A stretch of 64,000 bases of DNA from Nisaea denitrificans DSM 18348 (GTDB lineage Bacteria; Pseudomonadota; Alphaproteobacteria; Thalassobaculales; Thalassobaculaceae): contig NZ_AUFM01000011.1 in NCBI RefSeq assembly GCF_000426505.1, positions 1,116,001 through 1,180,000 on the forward strand, in the 5' to 3' direction. The translations under genes were made by a program, and so were the position numbers. Below, one piece after another: positions 52,462 to 61,914 of the stretch (its first letter is position 1; each line of letters opens with the position of its first letter). The notes beneath the pieces were generated by a model. That model was given only the letters and a program-made list of their open reading frames with translations, was not told the DNA's origin and ran no database searches.

Positions 52462-55125
52462 ATGGAACTTTTCTTCCTCCTCCTGCTTGTCGTGATCATG
52501 GCAGGCGCGCTCGCGTCCGGTTTTCCGGTCGCCTTTGCGCTTCCCGGCTCCGCTATCATCACCATTGGACTTGCCGCTCTTACCGGTGAGATCTTCGCTG
52601 GCGATGCGGCCGCCTATTTCGCACAGGGCGGGCCCGTTAACTGGCTAACGGCTGGTGTGACAAACTTCCGGGGCGTTTACTGGGAAGTCGAGCGAGATAC
52701 GCTCATAGCGATCCCGCTCTTCGTCTTCATGGGGATCATGCTGCAGCGTTCGAAGATCGCGGAAGACCTGCTGGTCTCGATGGCGCAGCTGTTCGGACCG
52801 ATCCGTGGCGGCCTCGGCATCTCCGTTGTCTTCGTCGGCGCCCTACTTGCGGCAACAACCGGGATCGTCGGCGCCACGGTCGTCGCCATGGGCCTGATTT
52901 CTCTGCCTGCGATGTTGCGTAACAACTATTCGCACTCTCTCGCAACCGGGACGATCGCAGCCTCCGGAACACTCGGGCAGATCATCCCCCCGTCCATTGT
53001 CCTGATCATTCTGGCCGACCAGCTGTCCAGCGCGGTCGACCAGGCAGGCATGGCCCGGACAGCTTACTTTAAGGAGACCACTGGCGAGTTTACCATGCCG
53101 AGCTCCTTCGGCGTCAGCTCGACCAGCGCCGGCGACATGTTCATGGGCGCTCTGCTGCCCGGACTCGTTCTTGTCGGGCTCTATATGGCCTATATCCTGA
53201 TCGTCGCGTTCTTCAAACCATCGGTCGCCCCGTCGGTTCCGTTCGAAGGCAAGTACGATCGGAGATTTGCCGGCCGCGTGTTGCTGTCCCTGGTGCCGCC
53301 GCTGACACTCATTTTCGTTGTGCTCGGCTCCATCATTACCGGGATTGCAACAGTCAATCAGGCGGGTGCAATCGGCGCTGTGGGTGCCATGGTGATGGCC
53401 GGTTATCGGCTTTATGAAGGCCGCAAAGGCGCATTCTACCCGGCAATCCTCGCGATGGGTTCGTTGCTGACGATCCTCATCATCAACAATGTCAATCCGA
53501 TCAATATCCGGAATATCCAGACCACGGCTGATATGGTCTCGGTGGTGATCGCAATCGCCGCTGTTGCTGTTTTCCTGGTCGGCATTGTCTGGAGCGGCAT
53601 CCGGACCTTCAAGATCGACGATACGCTTCGCGGGGTCATGGTCGAGACGGCCAAGACCTCTGCCCTGGTCTTCATTATCCTGCTGGGCGCCGCCATGCTG
53701 ACGTCCGCCTTCAGGGCGTTCGGCGGCGAGGAGCTAGTCCGGGAATTCCTGACCGGCCTGCCAGGCGGTTTCTGGGCACAGTTCATTATCGTCATGGCGG
53801 TGATCTTCGTCCTCGGATTCTTCCTCGACTTCATCGAGATCGCCGTGGTTGTCGTGCCGATCGTCGCGCCGATCCTGCTTGCAGATCCGTCCGCGAACAT
53901 CACCGCGGTCTGGCTCGGCGTCATGATAGGGATGAACATCCAGACCTCTTTCCTGACCCCGCCCTTCGGCTTCGCACTTTTCTACTTGCGCGGTGTCGCC
54001 CCGTCGGCAGTCAAGACCCTGTCAATGTACAAGGGCGTGGTCCCGTTCATCTCGCTGCAGCTGTTCGCCCTCTTCATCGTTGGCATCGCGCCGCAGCTGG
54101 TGAACTATCTGCCTAACCGGATGTCCCTTACGTCCGAAAGCTCGCCGCCGCCGAAGAACCCGCGGCTCCAGGTCTGCGTCGAGGAGTATATCCAGAGCGC
54201 CTTTGCTGAACAGGGCGACACCCTGCGCTCAGTCATCGCCGGCGCGAAGGGTTGGGACCTCTCAAACCTGCCCAAATCGGTGCAAAACGATCTCGGCAAG
54301 AGCTTTGCAGCCGCAGAGGCGGTCTTCCCGGCACTTGATAAGGCTGTCGCGGCTTCCGAAGCCATAGATGCCGCCGCCGTGGACTACCGGCCCCTGCATG
54401 TCTCCGTACGCGCGCTGCAGCGGGACATTGCAAAGCACGAAGAAGAGATCAAAGAACTTGAGCAGCGCGTAAACCGCTGGAAGCGCCAAAACGACGCAAA
54501 GCCAGGTTCAATCGACAAGGCAATCGCAAAAATCGAGACACTGAAGTCGGAAAAAGCCGAACTTGAGAGCGAAGTCCCGGCCAATTGGGAGCCGGATCAC
54601 AAGGCGTTCAGCAAGGTCCTCGCGACGGAGAAGAAGGCCCGCCTGAGCTATCGCCGGACCGCTGACTCCGCATATGAGCCAATTCAGGTCCTGCGTGCGA
54701 CACTCCGCGATGCGGATGCGCTGGCCGCCCTCTCAGGTGAAATCGACTCGATTTCCAAGGCGCTGAAAGACCTCGCCCCGAAAGAGGCCGAGGATTTCAT
54801 CAAGGACGTGGAATCCAAGATCGGCCGGGTCTATGAGGCGGGCGCCATTCGTTCAGCCCTCAGCAAGGTCCGTCGGGCTCTGCGGGGCAAGACGCCAGAT
54901 CCCGAAAAAGCTCTCGAGGAACTCGCGGCTGCCAGAGCAATCTATGACGAGGAAGTCTCTTGGCGAGAAGTGGCGAACCAGTCACTCAGCGCAAAGCTAG
55001 CCGACTATGACGCGGCTATCCGGAACACGATTGGCCTGCGCCTGCAGGACCGGTTTCCGCACGATGTAGCTCTCGATGTTGCTGCATGCCAATCCAGCCA
55101 CAAGGATATATCCCTGCACTTCTAG
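52462..55125 (+). CDS. TRAP transporter large permease (DctM) with coiled-coil C-terminal extension
   Basis: Membrane subunit of 887 residues. Residues 1 to about 550 hold the DctM transport domain, with GIVGATVVAMGLISLP, TGTIAASGTLGQIIPPS and the late LTPPFGFALFYLRG motif. About 330 residues follow that are hydrophilic and contain no membrane segment. They include a predicted coiled coil near residues 650-710 (RDIAKHEEEIKELEQRVNRW, KIETLKSEKAELESE) and further charged helices to the end. Standard DctM is about 430-600 residues. The reading frame is continuous, so this is a true fusion or extension of unknown function, probably cytoplasmic. Confidence 0.88.
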   Translation: MELFFLLLLVVIMAGALASGFPVAFALPGSAIITIGLAALTGEIFAGDAAAYFAQGGPVNWLTAGVTNFRGVYWEVERDTLIAIPLFVFMGIMLQRSKIAEDLLVSMAQLFGPIRGGLGISVVFVGALLAATTGIVGATVVAMGLISLPAMLRNNYSHSLATGTIAASGTLGQIIPPSIVLIILADQLSSAVDQAGMARTAYFKETTGEFTMPSSFGVSSTSAGDMFMGALLPGLVLVGLYMAYILIVAFFKPSVAPSVPFEGKYDRRFAGRVLLSLVPPLTLIFVVLGSIITGIATVNQAGAIGAVGAMVMAGYRLYEGRKGAFYPAILAMGSLLTILIINNVNPINIRNIQTTADMVSVVIAIAAVAVFLVGIVWSGIRTFKIDDTLRGVMVETAKTSALVFIILLGAAMLTSAFRAFGGEELVREFLTGLPGGFWAQFIIVMAVIFVLGFFLDFIEIAVVVVPIVAPILLADPSANITAVWLGVMIGMNIQTSFLTPPFGFALFYLRGVAPSAVKTLSMYKGVVPFISLQLFALFIVGIAPQLVNYLPNRMSLTSESSPPPKNPRLQVCVEEYIQSAFAEQGDTLRSVIAGAKGWDLSNLPKSVQNDLGKSFAAAEAVFPALDKAVAASEAIDAAAVDYRPLHVSVRALQRDIAKHEEEIKELEQRVNRWKRQNDAKPGSIDKAIAKIETLKSEKAELESEVPANWEPDHKAFSKVLATEKKARLSYRRTADSAYEPIQVLRATLRDADALAALSGEIDSISKALKDLAPKEAEDFIKDVESKIGRVYEAGAIRSALSKVRRALRGKTPDPEKALEELAAARAIYDEEVSWREVANQSLSAKLADYDAAIRNTIGLRLQDRFPHDVALDVAACQSSHKDISLHF

Positions 55126-55148
55126 GGAGTTCCTGAGAACGTCTGACG

Positions 55149-55182
55149 AAAGCCGGAGAACCTTGTGTTCTCCGGCTTTTTT
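55149..55182 (+). terminator. Rho-independent terminator of the TRAP operon
   Basis: AAAGCCGGAGAAC (55149-55161) pairs with GTTCTCCGGCTTT (55167-55179), followed by T-rich sequence. Confidence 0.93.
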
Positions 55183-55333
55183 CTTTTTTGTGTCTGCAAC
55201 CGAGCCTTGAGTCAAACGTTCGAATGCACACGATCCGTTATCGAACCGTCATAAAACGAACAGTATTTCCGCAACAGATCGCCTCTAGCTTTCGCCTCGC
55301 ATTCATTTGAACACCCCATGCGAAGGCAAGTCA

Positions 55334-56164
55334 GTGGCTCCCAACATTTCTTCGAACGCTTCCAAGCGCCGGGCCGAAATCACCGAACTGGTGCGGGCCG
55401 CCGGTTATCAGTCCATCATCGATCTCGCGGACCGGTTTGCCGTTACCGAACAGACCATCCGGCGGGATGTGAACCAGCTTTGTGACAGCGGTTTGCTGCG
55501 CCGGCGGCATGGCGGGGTGGAACTGCCCTCTCCGAATACGAACATCGATTTCGACCAACGCATGATCCTGAACGCAGGGGCCAAGGCTCGGATCGCCAGT
55601 GCCGTGGCGGCCCGCATCCCCGATGGCGCTTCGATTGCCGTCAGCATTGGCACAACTCCGGAGATGGTCGTACGCGCCCTGCGCTCCCACACCGGATTGC
55701 GGATCGTCACCAACAATATCGCCGCAGCACTGACAGCGAGCGCCAACCCGACCTTCGAAGTCACCATCGCTGGCGGGCGTATCCGGTCCGAGGGACGCGA
55801 TGTGCTTGGCCAGCAGGTCGAACAGTTCTTCTCCGCCTACAAGGTCGATTTCGGTCTTTTCGGTGTCGGCGGTGTGGATGCCGACGGCAGCCTGCTGGAC
55901 TTCACCGAAGACGAAATCCGGGCGCGCGAGACCATCAGTCAGAACTGCCGGACCAAGATCGTGGTTCTTGATCACACAAAGTTCGGACGCGCGGCGTATG
56001 TGCGCGGCGGCCATATCTCCGATCCCGAACTGGTTTTCTGCGATGGCGAGCCACCGGAGGAAATCGGCGCCATGATCCGCGATGCCGGACATGAGTTGAT
56101 TACCGACGGTAACGACGCAGCCGCACTCGCCCTTCTGCCCGATCTCGCGGAAGCCGGGGAATGA
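55334..56164 (+). CDS. DeoR family transcriptional regulator, GlpR-like
   Basis: Repressor of about 276 residues. I favour the GTG at 55334 with GAAGGCAAG upstream; a TTG at 55307 would add nine residues. The N-terminal DeoR helix-turn-helix (IIDLADRFAVTEQTIRRDVN) is followed by RRRHGGVELP and the sugar-phosphate isomerase-like domain, with VSIGTTPEMVVRAL and DHTKFGR. GlpR-type members respond to glycerol-3-phosphate. The stop overlaps the UgpC-like start (ATGA), which makes it the local regulator of the Ugp-type importer. Confidence 0.9.
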   Translation: MAPNISSNASKRRAEITELVRAAGYQSIIDLADRFAVTEQTIRRDVNQLCDSGLLRRRHGGVELPSPNTNIDFDQRMILNAGAKARIASAVAARIPDGASIAVSIGTTPEMVVRALRSHTGLRIVTNNIAAALTASANPTFEVTIAGGRIRSEGRDVLGQQVEQFFSAYKVDFGLFGVGGVDADGSLLDFTEDEIRARETISQNCRTKIVVLDHTKFGRAAYVRGGHISDPELVFCDGEPPEEIGAMIRDAGHELITDGNDAAALALLPDLAEAGE

Positions 56165-57243
56165 CCGGAATTTCTGTTAAGGGACTGACAAAACGCTGGG
56201 ATACGGCGACAGCGGTGGACGACGTCTCTTTTGACGTTGAACCCGGCTCGTTTGCAGTCCTCCTTGGTCCGTCCGGATGCGGGAAGTCCACCATCCTGAG
56301 ATTGATCTCGGGTCTGGAGAGCGCCAGCGCCGGAACCATCACCATTGGCGGCAAGGATGTTACCGCGCTGCCTCCGGCAGAGCGGGATCTGTCGATGGTA
56401 TTCCAGTCCTATGCGCTGTTTCCGCACCTGACCGTCGCCGAGAACATCCTGTTCGGTCTCAAGGTCCGCAAAACAAGCACGCGCGACCAGCAAAATCGGC
56501 TCAAACGTGTGGCCGAATTGATCGGTCTCTCCGCCCTACTCGATCGGCGTCCCAACCAGCTTTCCGGCGGCCAGCAGCAGAGGGTCGCGCTCGGGCGGGC
56601 GATCATCGCCGAGAAACCCGTCTGCCTGATGGACGAGCCGCTGTCGAACCTGGACGCCAAGCTGCGGCACGAGATGCGGGTGGAGATCCGCGCCCTGCAG
56701 CGCAAACTCGGCATGACCATGGTTTACGTCACACACGATCAGGCCGAGGCCATGGGTATGGCGGACCGCATCATCCTGCTGAAAGACGGCCGGATCGAGC
56801 AGAACGCCACACCGGCGGAAACCTACCGTAAGCCTGCCACAAGCTTCGCAGGGCGCTTTATCGGCACACCGCCGATGAACGTGCTCGCGCTTGACTGGAA
56901 CGGCAACGATGCCCGTTTCCATGGGCAGAATGCAGGAACCACGGCTCCCATATTTTCCGGCAAGCCCCAGACGCCCGTGTCTATCGGCATTCGGCCGGAG
57001 GAAATCAGTTTCAGCGCGAGCAGTCCGTGCCGGGCGACGGTTGAGACTGTCGAATATCTCGGCGCCGATACGCTGGTCGATTGCCGCATCGGCAGCGAGC
57101 GTCTGACCGTGCGCGCCCGGAATGCCGACAATCTCAAGACAGGCGCCGATGTCGGCCTCTCCTGGCCGCGCGACGCCGTTCACCTTTTCGAAGCCGCCTC
57201 TGGCAGGCGGCGGGACGATCTCCTGATCGGTGCGGACGCATAG
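56161..57243 (+). CDS. ugpC: ABC transporter ATP-binding protein, UgpC/MsmK-type
   Basis: ATPase of 360 residues for a CUT1-type importer. Walker A GPSGCGKST, Q-loop FQSYALFPHL, signature [15 protein letters not shown] and Walker B VCLMDEPLSNLDAK precede a C-terminal TOBE/OB regulatory region (from about residue 235, with SIGIRPEEIS). It is translationally coupled to the DeoR regulator and lies before the binding-protein gene. The pairing with UgpB/A/E-like proteins suggests glycerol-3-phosphate or a related polyol phosphate, not proven. Confidence 0.9.
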   Translation: MTGISVKGLTKRWDTATAVDDVSFDVEPGSFAVLLGPSGCGKSTILRLISGLESASAGTITIGGKDVTALPPAERDLSMVFQSYALFPHLTVAENILFGLKVRKTSTRDQQNRLKRVAELIGLSALLDRRPNQLSGGQQQRVALGRAIIAEKPVCLMDEPLSNLDAKLRHEMRVEIRALQRKLGMTMVYVTHDQAEAMGMADRIILLKDGRIEQNATPAETYRKPATSFAGRFIGTPPMNVLALDWNGNDARFHGQNAGTTAPIFSGKPQTPVSIGIRPEEISFSASSPCRATVETVEYLGADTLVDCRIGSERLTVRARNADNLKTGADVGLSWPRDAVHLFEAASGRRRDDLLIGADA

Positions 57244-57344
57244 CGCGAGCACCGGCCAGGAATTGGAGCCCACCCCGTAGGGCCCCGGAGCATGCCGGAC
57301 GGGATCCGTTCGGCAATCAGTTCAGACGAGAGGACTTGAAAGCG

Positions 57345-58631
57345 ATGCACTTCACGAAAAAACTTGGGATCGGCGCCGTCGCGGCCGCGATGTCGCTCTC
57401 CCTCGCCGGCACGGCCCAGGCCGTTGACCTGCAGTTCTTCTTCCCGGTCGCCGTCGGCGGCAAGGCAGCGGACACGATTGAAGCCCTGACCAGTGAATAT
57501 GCCGCGGCCAACCCGGACGTAAAGATCGACGCCGTCTACGCCGGCAGCTACCAGAACACCGTTACCAAGGCACTCACGGCAGCACGCGGCGGTCAGCCCC
57601 CGCAGCTGTCTGTGATCCTGTCGGTCGACATGTTCACCCTGATCGAGGAAGAAGCCATTGTCGCCTTCGACGATCTGATCAAGACCGACGAAGACAAGGC
57701 TTGGCTGAAAGCCTTTTATCCCGCTTTCATGGAAAACAGCCAGACCGGCGGCAAGACCTACGGCATTCCGTTCCAGCGCTCCACTCCGGTGATGTACTGG
57801 AACAAGGAAGCCTTCAAGAAAGCCGGTCTCGACCCGAACACCCCGCCGGCGACCTGGAAGGAACTGGTCGAGTTCGGCAAGAAGCTGACCGTCAAGGACG
57901 CCTCCGGCAACGTCACCCAGTGGGGCGTGCGCATCCCGAGCTCCGGCTTCCCCTACTGGCTGTTCCAGGGTCTGACGACCGAGAACGACGTCATCCTGGC
58001 CAACAGCGACGGCAACAAGACCAACTTCGCCGATCCGAAAGTGATCGAAGCCCTGCAGTATCTCGTCGATCTCAGCGCCAAGCATAAGGTTATGGCGCCG
58101 GGCATCATCGAGTGGGGTGCCACTCCGAAAGCCTTTTTCGAGGGCGAGTCCGCCATCATGTGGACCTCAACGGGTAATCTGACGAACGTCCGCGACAACG
58201 CGCCGTTCGAATTCGGTGTCGCCATGCTTCCGGCTAACAAGCGCCGCGGCGCGCCGACCGGTGGCGGAAACTTCTACATCTTCAAGGACTCCACGGACGC
58301 GCAGAAAGCCGCCTCACTTGACTTCATCAAGTGGATCACCGCTCCGAAGCAGGCCGCCAAATGGTCCATCGCGACCGGTTATGTCGCGCCGCGCGCCGAC
58401 GCCTGGGAAACCGCCGAGATGAAGGCCTATGTCGCCGACTTCCCGCCGGCACTGGTCGCCCGCAACCAACTCGAATATGCGGTTGCCGAGCTCTCCACCT
58501 ACCAGAACCAGCGCATCACGAGCATCTTCAATGACGGTCTCGAAGCCGCCATTACCGGCAAATCCTCGCCGGAAGAAGCAATGAACGATGCGCAGCAGAA
58601 GGCGGACAAGATTCTCAAGGACTACCGCTAA
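57345..58631 (+). CDS. ugpB: ABC transporter substrate-binding protein, UgpB-like
   Basis: Periplasmic receptor of 428 residues from the ATG at 57345 (GAGAGGA upstream). The signal peptide ends in GTAQAV. Similarity to UgpB covers the mature protein: VDLQFFFPVAVGG, PVMYWNKEAFKKAGLDPNTP, TWKELVEFGKKL, GESAIMWTSTGNLTNVRD and KWSIATGYVAPR. Extra upstream codons in this frame cross the end of the ATPase gene and are not used. It is followed by a strong hairpin with a T-run before the permease genes. Confidence 0.9.
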   Translation: MHFTKKLGIGAVAAAMSLSLAGTAQAVDLQFFFPVAVGGKAADTIEALTSEYAAANPDVKIDAVYAGSYQNTVTKALTAARGGQPPQLSVILSVDMFTLIEEEAIVAFDDLIKTDEDKAWLKAFYPAFMENSQTGGKTYGIPFQRSTPVMYWNKEAFKKAGLDPNTPPATWKELVEFGKKLTVKDASGNVTQWGVRIPSSGFPYWLFQGLTTENDVILANSDGNKTNFADPKVIEALQYLVDLSAKHKVMAPGIIEWGATPKAFFEGESAIMWTSTGNLTNVRDNAPFEFGVAMLPANKRRGAPTGGGNFYIFKDSTDAQKAASLDFIKWITAPKQAAKWSIATGYVAPRADAWETAEMKAYVADFPPALVARNQLEYAVAELSTYQNQRITSIFNDGLEAAITGKSSPEEAMNDAQQKADKILKDYR

Positions 58632-58642
58632 AACTCCGGGAC

Positions 58643-58679
58643 CCGGCGGCGGGCTTTGGCCCGCCGCCGGTCTTTTTTT
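58643..58679 (+). terminator. terminator-like hairpin after ugpB
   Basis: A 12-base-pair GC stem (58643-58654 with 58659-58670, loop TTTG) is followed by TCTTTTTTT. It lies inside the operon, so it acts as partial terminator or attenuator. Confidence 0.8.
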
Positions 58680-58703
58680 CGACCACCGAAAGCACCGCGC
58701 GCC

Positions 58704-59585
58704 ATGGGCCCCACAGCAAAAAGAACCTGGATTCATGCCTGGCTGTTCCTGAGCCCGGCCATGATCCTGCTGATTGCCTTCACCCACTATCCGGCAGCGG
58801 TCACCCTCTTCCACAGCTTCTTCTCCACGCCGCGCGGCAAGCGAGAGGCGAAGTTCGTCGGCCTTGAGAACTACGAAACGCTGATCGCGGACAGCACGTT
58901 CTGGACCGTCCTGGTCAACAATCTCTGGTACGCGCTTGCCACCATCCCGCTTTCGATCGGCATTGCCATCGCCATGGCGCTCTGGGTCGACAGCAAGCTG
59001 AAGGGCCGGTCCTTCGTCCGGATGGCCTATTTCACCCCGACCGTGCTGCCGCTGATCGCCGTCGCCAATATCTGGATGTTTTTCTACACGCCCGGCTTCG
59101 GCCTGATCGACCAGATCCGCGGCGCCTTCGGTTTCGCGCAACAGAACTGGCTCGGCGATCCGGAAAGCGCGCTGAACGCCGTCATCGTGGTGGCGATCTG
59201 GAAGGAAGCCGGTTTCTTCATGATCTTCTATCTGGCCGCGCTTCAGACCATCCCCACCTCCCTCAGGGAAGCCGCTGCGATCGAGGGGGCCGGTCGCTGG
59301 TACTTCTTCCGCCGCGTCACCTTCCCGCTGCTGATGCCGACCACCCTGTTCGTTTCTGTGAACGCGATCATCAACTCGTTCCGGCTGGTCGACCACATCT
59401 TCATCATGACGGAAGGCGGCCCGGACAATGCCAGCTCGCTGCTGCTGTTCTATATCTACGAAACCGCATTCCGGTTCTGGGACACGGCCTATGCCTCGAC
59501 CCTGACGGTCGTTCTGCTGCTGATCCTGTTCACTGTGGCCATCGGCCAGTTCCTGCTTCTCGACAAACGGGTGCATTACCGATGA
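58704..59585 (+). CDS. ugpA: ABC transporter permease, UgpA-like
   Basis: CUT1-type membrane subunit of 293 residues from the ATG at 58704 (TTG at 58656 falls inside the hairpin region). It has six helices with the family loop LREAAAIEGAGRWYFFRRVTFPLLMP (shortened pattern) and the opening FLSPAMILLIAFTHYPA. Its stop overlaps the UgpE-like start (ATGA). Confidence 0.92.
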   Translation: MGPTAKRTWIHAWLFLSPAMILLIAFTHYPAAVTLFHSFFSTPRGKREAKFVGLENYETLIADSTFWTVLVNNLWYALATIPLSIGIAIAMALWVDSKLKGRSFVRMAYFTPTVLPLIAVANIWMFFYTPGFGLIDQIRGAFGFAQQNWLGDPESALNAVIVVAIWKEAGFFMIFYLAALQTIPTSLREAAAIEGAGRWYFFRRVTFPLLMPTTLFVSVNAIINSFRLVDHIFIMTEGGPDNASSLLLFYIYETAFRFWDTAYASTLTVVLLLILFTVAIGQFLLLDKRVHYR

Positions 59586-60412
59586 GTGCCGCCAGAGCCT
59601 TCCGCTTCGACTATGACCGGGCGCTGAGCACAACAGCCGCATGGGCACTCGCCCTCGTCTGGTTCGCCCCGCTGATCTACGCCGTCTGGACAGCGTTTCA
59701 CCCGACCGAATTCTCCACCCGGTTCGTGCTGACAGCGCCATTGACGCTGGAGAATTTCGCCGCCGCCTGGAACGCCGCCCCCTTCGCCCGCTATTTCCTC
59801 AATACGGTGTTGCTGGTGACGTCGATCCTGATCGGCCAGTTCGTGCTCTGCACCCTTGCCGCCTTCGCCTTTGCCCGGTTCGAATTCCGCGGGCGGGACA
59901 CCGTCTTCGTGCTGGTGCTGCTGCAACTTCTGGTGATGCCGGATATTCTGATCGTCGAGAATTACCGGACCATGCGGTTTCTCGGTCTGGTCGACACCAT
60001 CCTCGCCATCGGCCTGCCCTACATGGCGTCCGGCTTCGGCATCTTCCTGCTGCGCCAGACCTTCAAGACCATCCCGAAAGAGCTGGACGATGCCGCCCGG
60101 GTCGAGGGTGCCGGGTTCTTCACCATTCTGATGAAAGTCTATGTGCCGCTGGCCAAGCCGACCTACCTCGCCTACGGGCTGGTCTCGGTCAGCCACCACT
60201 GGAACAACTTCCTGTGGCCCTTGATCATCACAAATTCGGTCGAGACACGGCCCGTGACGGTCGGCCTCAGCGTCTTCGCCTCGACCGACCAAGGCATCGA
60301 CTGGGCCGTCATCACCGCCGCAACGCTAATGACCTCCGGCCCACTACTGATCGCCTTCCTGCTCTTCCAACGGCAGTTCGTTCAGAGTTTCATGCGGGCC
60401 GGGATCAAGTAG
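59582..60412 (+). CDS. ugpE: ABC transporter permease, UgpE-like
   Basis: Second CUT1 membrane subunit, 276 residues and six helices. The coupling loop ELDDAARVEGAGFFTILMKV and the NTVLLVTSILIGQFVLCTLAA helix are typical of UgpE/MalG-type proteins. It is coupled to UgpA and convergent, four bases apart, with the FAD-linked dehydrogenase gene. Confidence 0.92.
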   Translation: MSAARAFRFDYDRALSTTAAWALALVWFAPLIYAVWTAFHPTEFSTRFVLTAPLTLENFAAAWNAAPFARYFLNTVLLVTSILIGQFVLCTLAAFAFARFEFRGRDTVFVLVLLQLLVMPDILIVENYRTMRFLGLVDTILAIGLPYMASGFGIFLLRQTFKTIPKELDDAARVEGAGFFTILMKVYVPLAKPTYLAYGLVSVSHHWNNFLWPLIITNSVETRPVTVGLSVFASTDQGIDWAVITAATLMTSGPLLIAFLLFQRQFVQSFMRAGIK

Positions 60413-60415
60413 GGG

Positions 60416-61852
60416 TCAGGGCACAACCTTGCCCGGATTCATGATCCCTTTCGGATCGATCGCCTTCTTGACCGCCTGCATCAGGGCAATTTTCGAGGGC
60501 GAGCCGTATTTGACCAGATACGGAAGCTTTTCCGAGCCGATGCCGTGCTCGGCGGAGATGCTGCCGCCAAGCGCGACCGTGCTTTCGTACATGCGCTCGG
60601 AGAGACCGGGGCGCTTAACCTCCCATTCCTCGTCGCTCATGCTTGCCGGCTTACGGGCCGTGTAATGGATATTCCCGTCCCCCATATGGCCGAAACAATT
60701 GAAAGTCAGACCCGGCACATACGTGCTTAACGCGGCCTGCGACTGATCGATGAAGGTCGCCACCTTGGAAACAGGGACCGAGATATCGCCGGCCATACGC
60801 GGGCGACCGTCCCGGCGTCCGGCTTCTGCCTGCTCTTCCCGAATCCGCCACAGATCCCGGCGCTGACCTTCGCTCTCGGCGATCACGCCATCGGTCACCC
60901 AGCCTTTTTCCATTGCCTCTTCGAAGATCGCTTCCAGCTTGGCGCGGAGATCGTCCAGCGGGGACGGTGTCGCCATCTCCAGCAGCACATACCAGGGAGA
61001 CGAAGCGGACAGCGGATCGGTGATCCCCTCGATGTGCTTCAGCACCAAGTCGAAAGCGGCACGAGGCATGATCTCGAAGGCGAGGATCGTGTCGCCGGAT
61101 AGCTCTCGCGCGCTCGCCAGCAGATGCTGTGCCTCATGCGGTGACGGCACTGACAGCATCGCGGTCTCACGGATGCGCGGCAGCGGCATAAGACGGAAAG
61201 CCGCGGCGGTAACAATGCCAAGCGTGCCTTCCGCGCCGATGAACATCTGCTTCATGTCATAGCCGGTATTGTTCTTCCGCAGCGTTTCCAGCCCGTCGAA
61301 CACGGAGCCGTCCGGCAGCACGGCCTCGATGCCGAGGATCTGCTCCCGGGTATTGCCGTATTTGATCGTGTTGTTGCCCCCGGCATTGGTCGAGAGCGTG
61401 CCGCCAATCGTGCTGGAGCCTTCAGACGAGAGGGAGAGCGGGAACAGCCGCCCTGCCTCTGCCGCAACCGCCTGCATGTTCTGGATCACGCACCCTGCTT
61501 CCGCGATCATCGCGTAATTCTCGGGGTCGAGATTACGCACAGCCGTCAGACGGTCGGTCGAAACCACGATGGTCGGACGCGGTTCTGTCGGGATCGAGCC
61601 GATGGCAAGGCCGGTATTGCCGCCCTGTGGCACGATGGCGATCTCTGCCTTCGCCGCTACACGAACGACCGCCGCCGTCTCCTCCGTCGAGGCCGGGCGG
61701 GCGACGCCGAGGGCGTCGCCGGTTGGCGTGCCGCGCCAGTCCGTGCGGTATTTCAGCGTGTCGTTCGGATCTTCCAGCCAGCCCTTCGATCCAAGAATGG
61801 ACCGGATTTCCGTAAGTGCTGCATCGATGGACTGGGGCGTCTGATCGTTCAC
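60416..61852 (-). CDS. FAD-linked 2-hydroxyacid dehydrogenase (GlcD/D-lactate dehydrogenase type)
   Basis: Flavoenzyme of 478 residues, GTG start at 61852 with GGGAGAAAG upstream. The FAD_binding_4 domain (about residues 35-215) has VPQGGNTGLAIGS and SSEGSSTIGGTLSTNAGG. The C-terminal FAD oxidase domain (about 220-475) has the metal-site segment CFGHMGDGNIHY and SISAEHGIG. It oxidises D-lactate, glycolate or D-2-hydroxyglutarate-like acids. It is 62 bases downstream of the 88-residue gene on the same strand, so it may be within the transcript that starts with the cobalamin riboswitch. Confidence 0.9.
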   Translation of the reverse strand: MNDQTPQSIDAALTEIRSILGSKGWLEDPNDTLKYRTDWRGTPTGDALGVARPASTEETAAVVRVAAKAEIAIVPQGGNTGLAIGSIPTEPRPTIVVSTDRLTAVRNLDPENYAMIAEAGCVIQNMQAVAAEAGRLFPLSLSSEGSSTIGGTLSTNAGGNNTIKYGNTREQILGIEAVLPDGSVFDGLETLRKNNTGYDMKQMFIGAEGTLGIVTAAAFRLMPLPRIRETAMLSVPSPHEAQHLLASARELSGDTILAFEIMPRAAFDLVLKHIEGITDPLSASSPWYVLLEMATPSPLDDLRAKLEAIFEEAMEKGWVTDGVIAESEGQRRDLWRIREEQAEAGRRDGRPRMAGDISVPVSKVATFIDQSQAALSTYVPGLTFNCFGHMGDGNIHYTARKPASMSDEEWEVKRPGLSERMYESTVALGGSISAEHGIGSEKLPYLVKYGSPSKIALMQAVKKAIDPKGIMNPGKVVP

Positions 61853-61914
61853 CCACTTTCTCCCGTTGAGATGATTTCAGGCGGGAGGCTATCAGCGATC
61901 AAGGGAGGCGCCAA

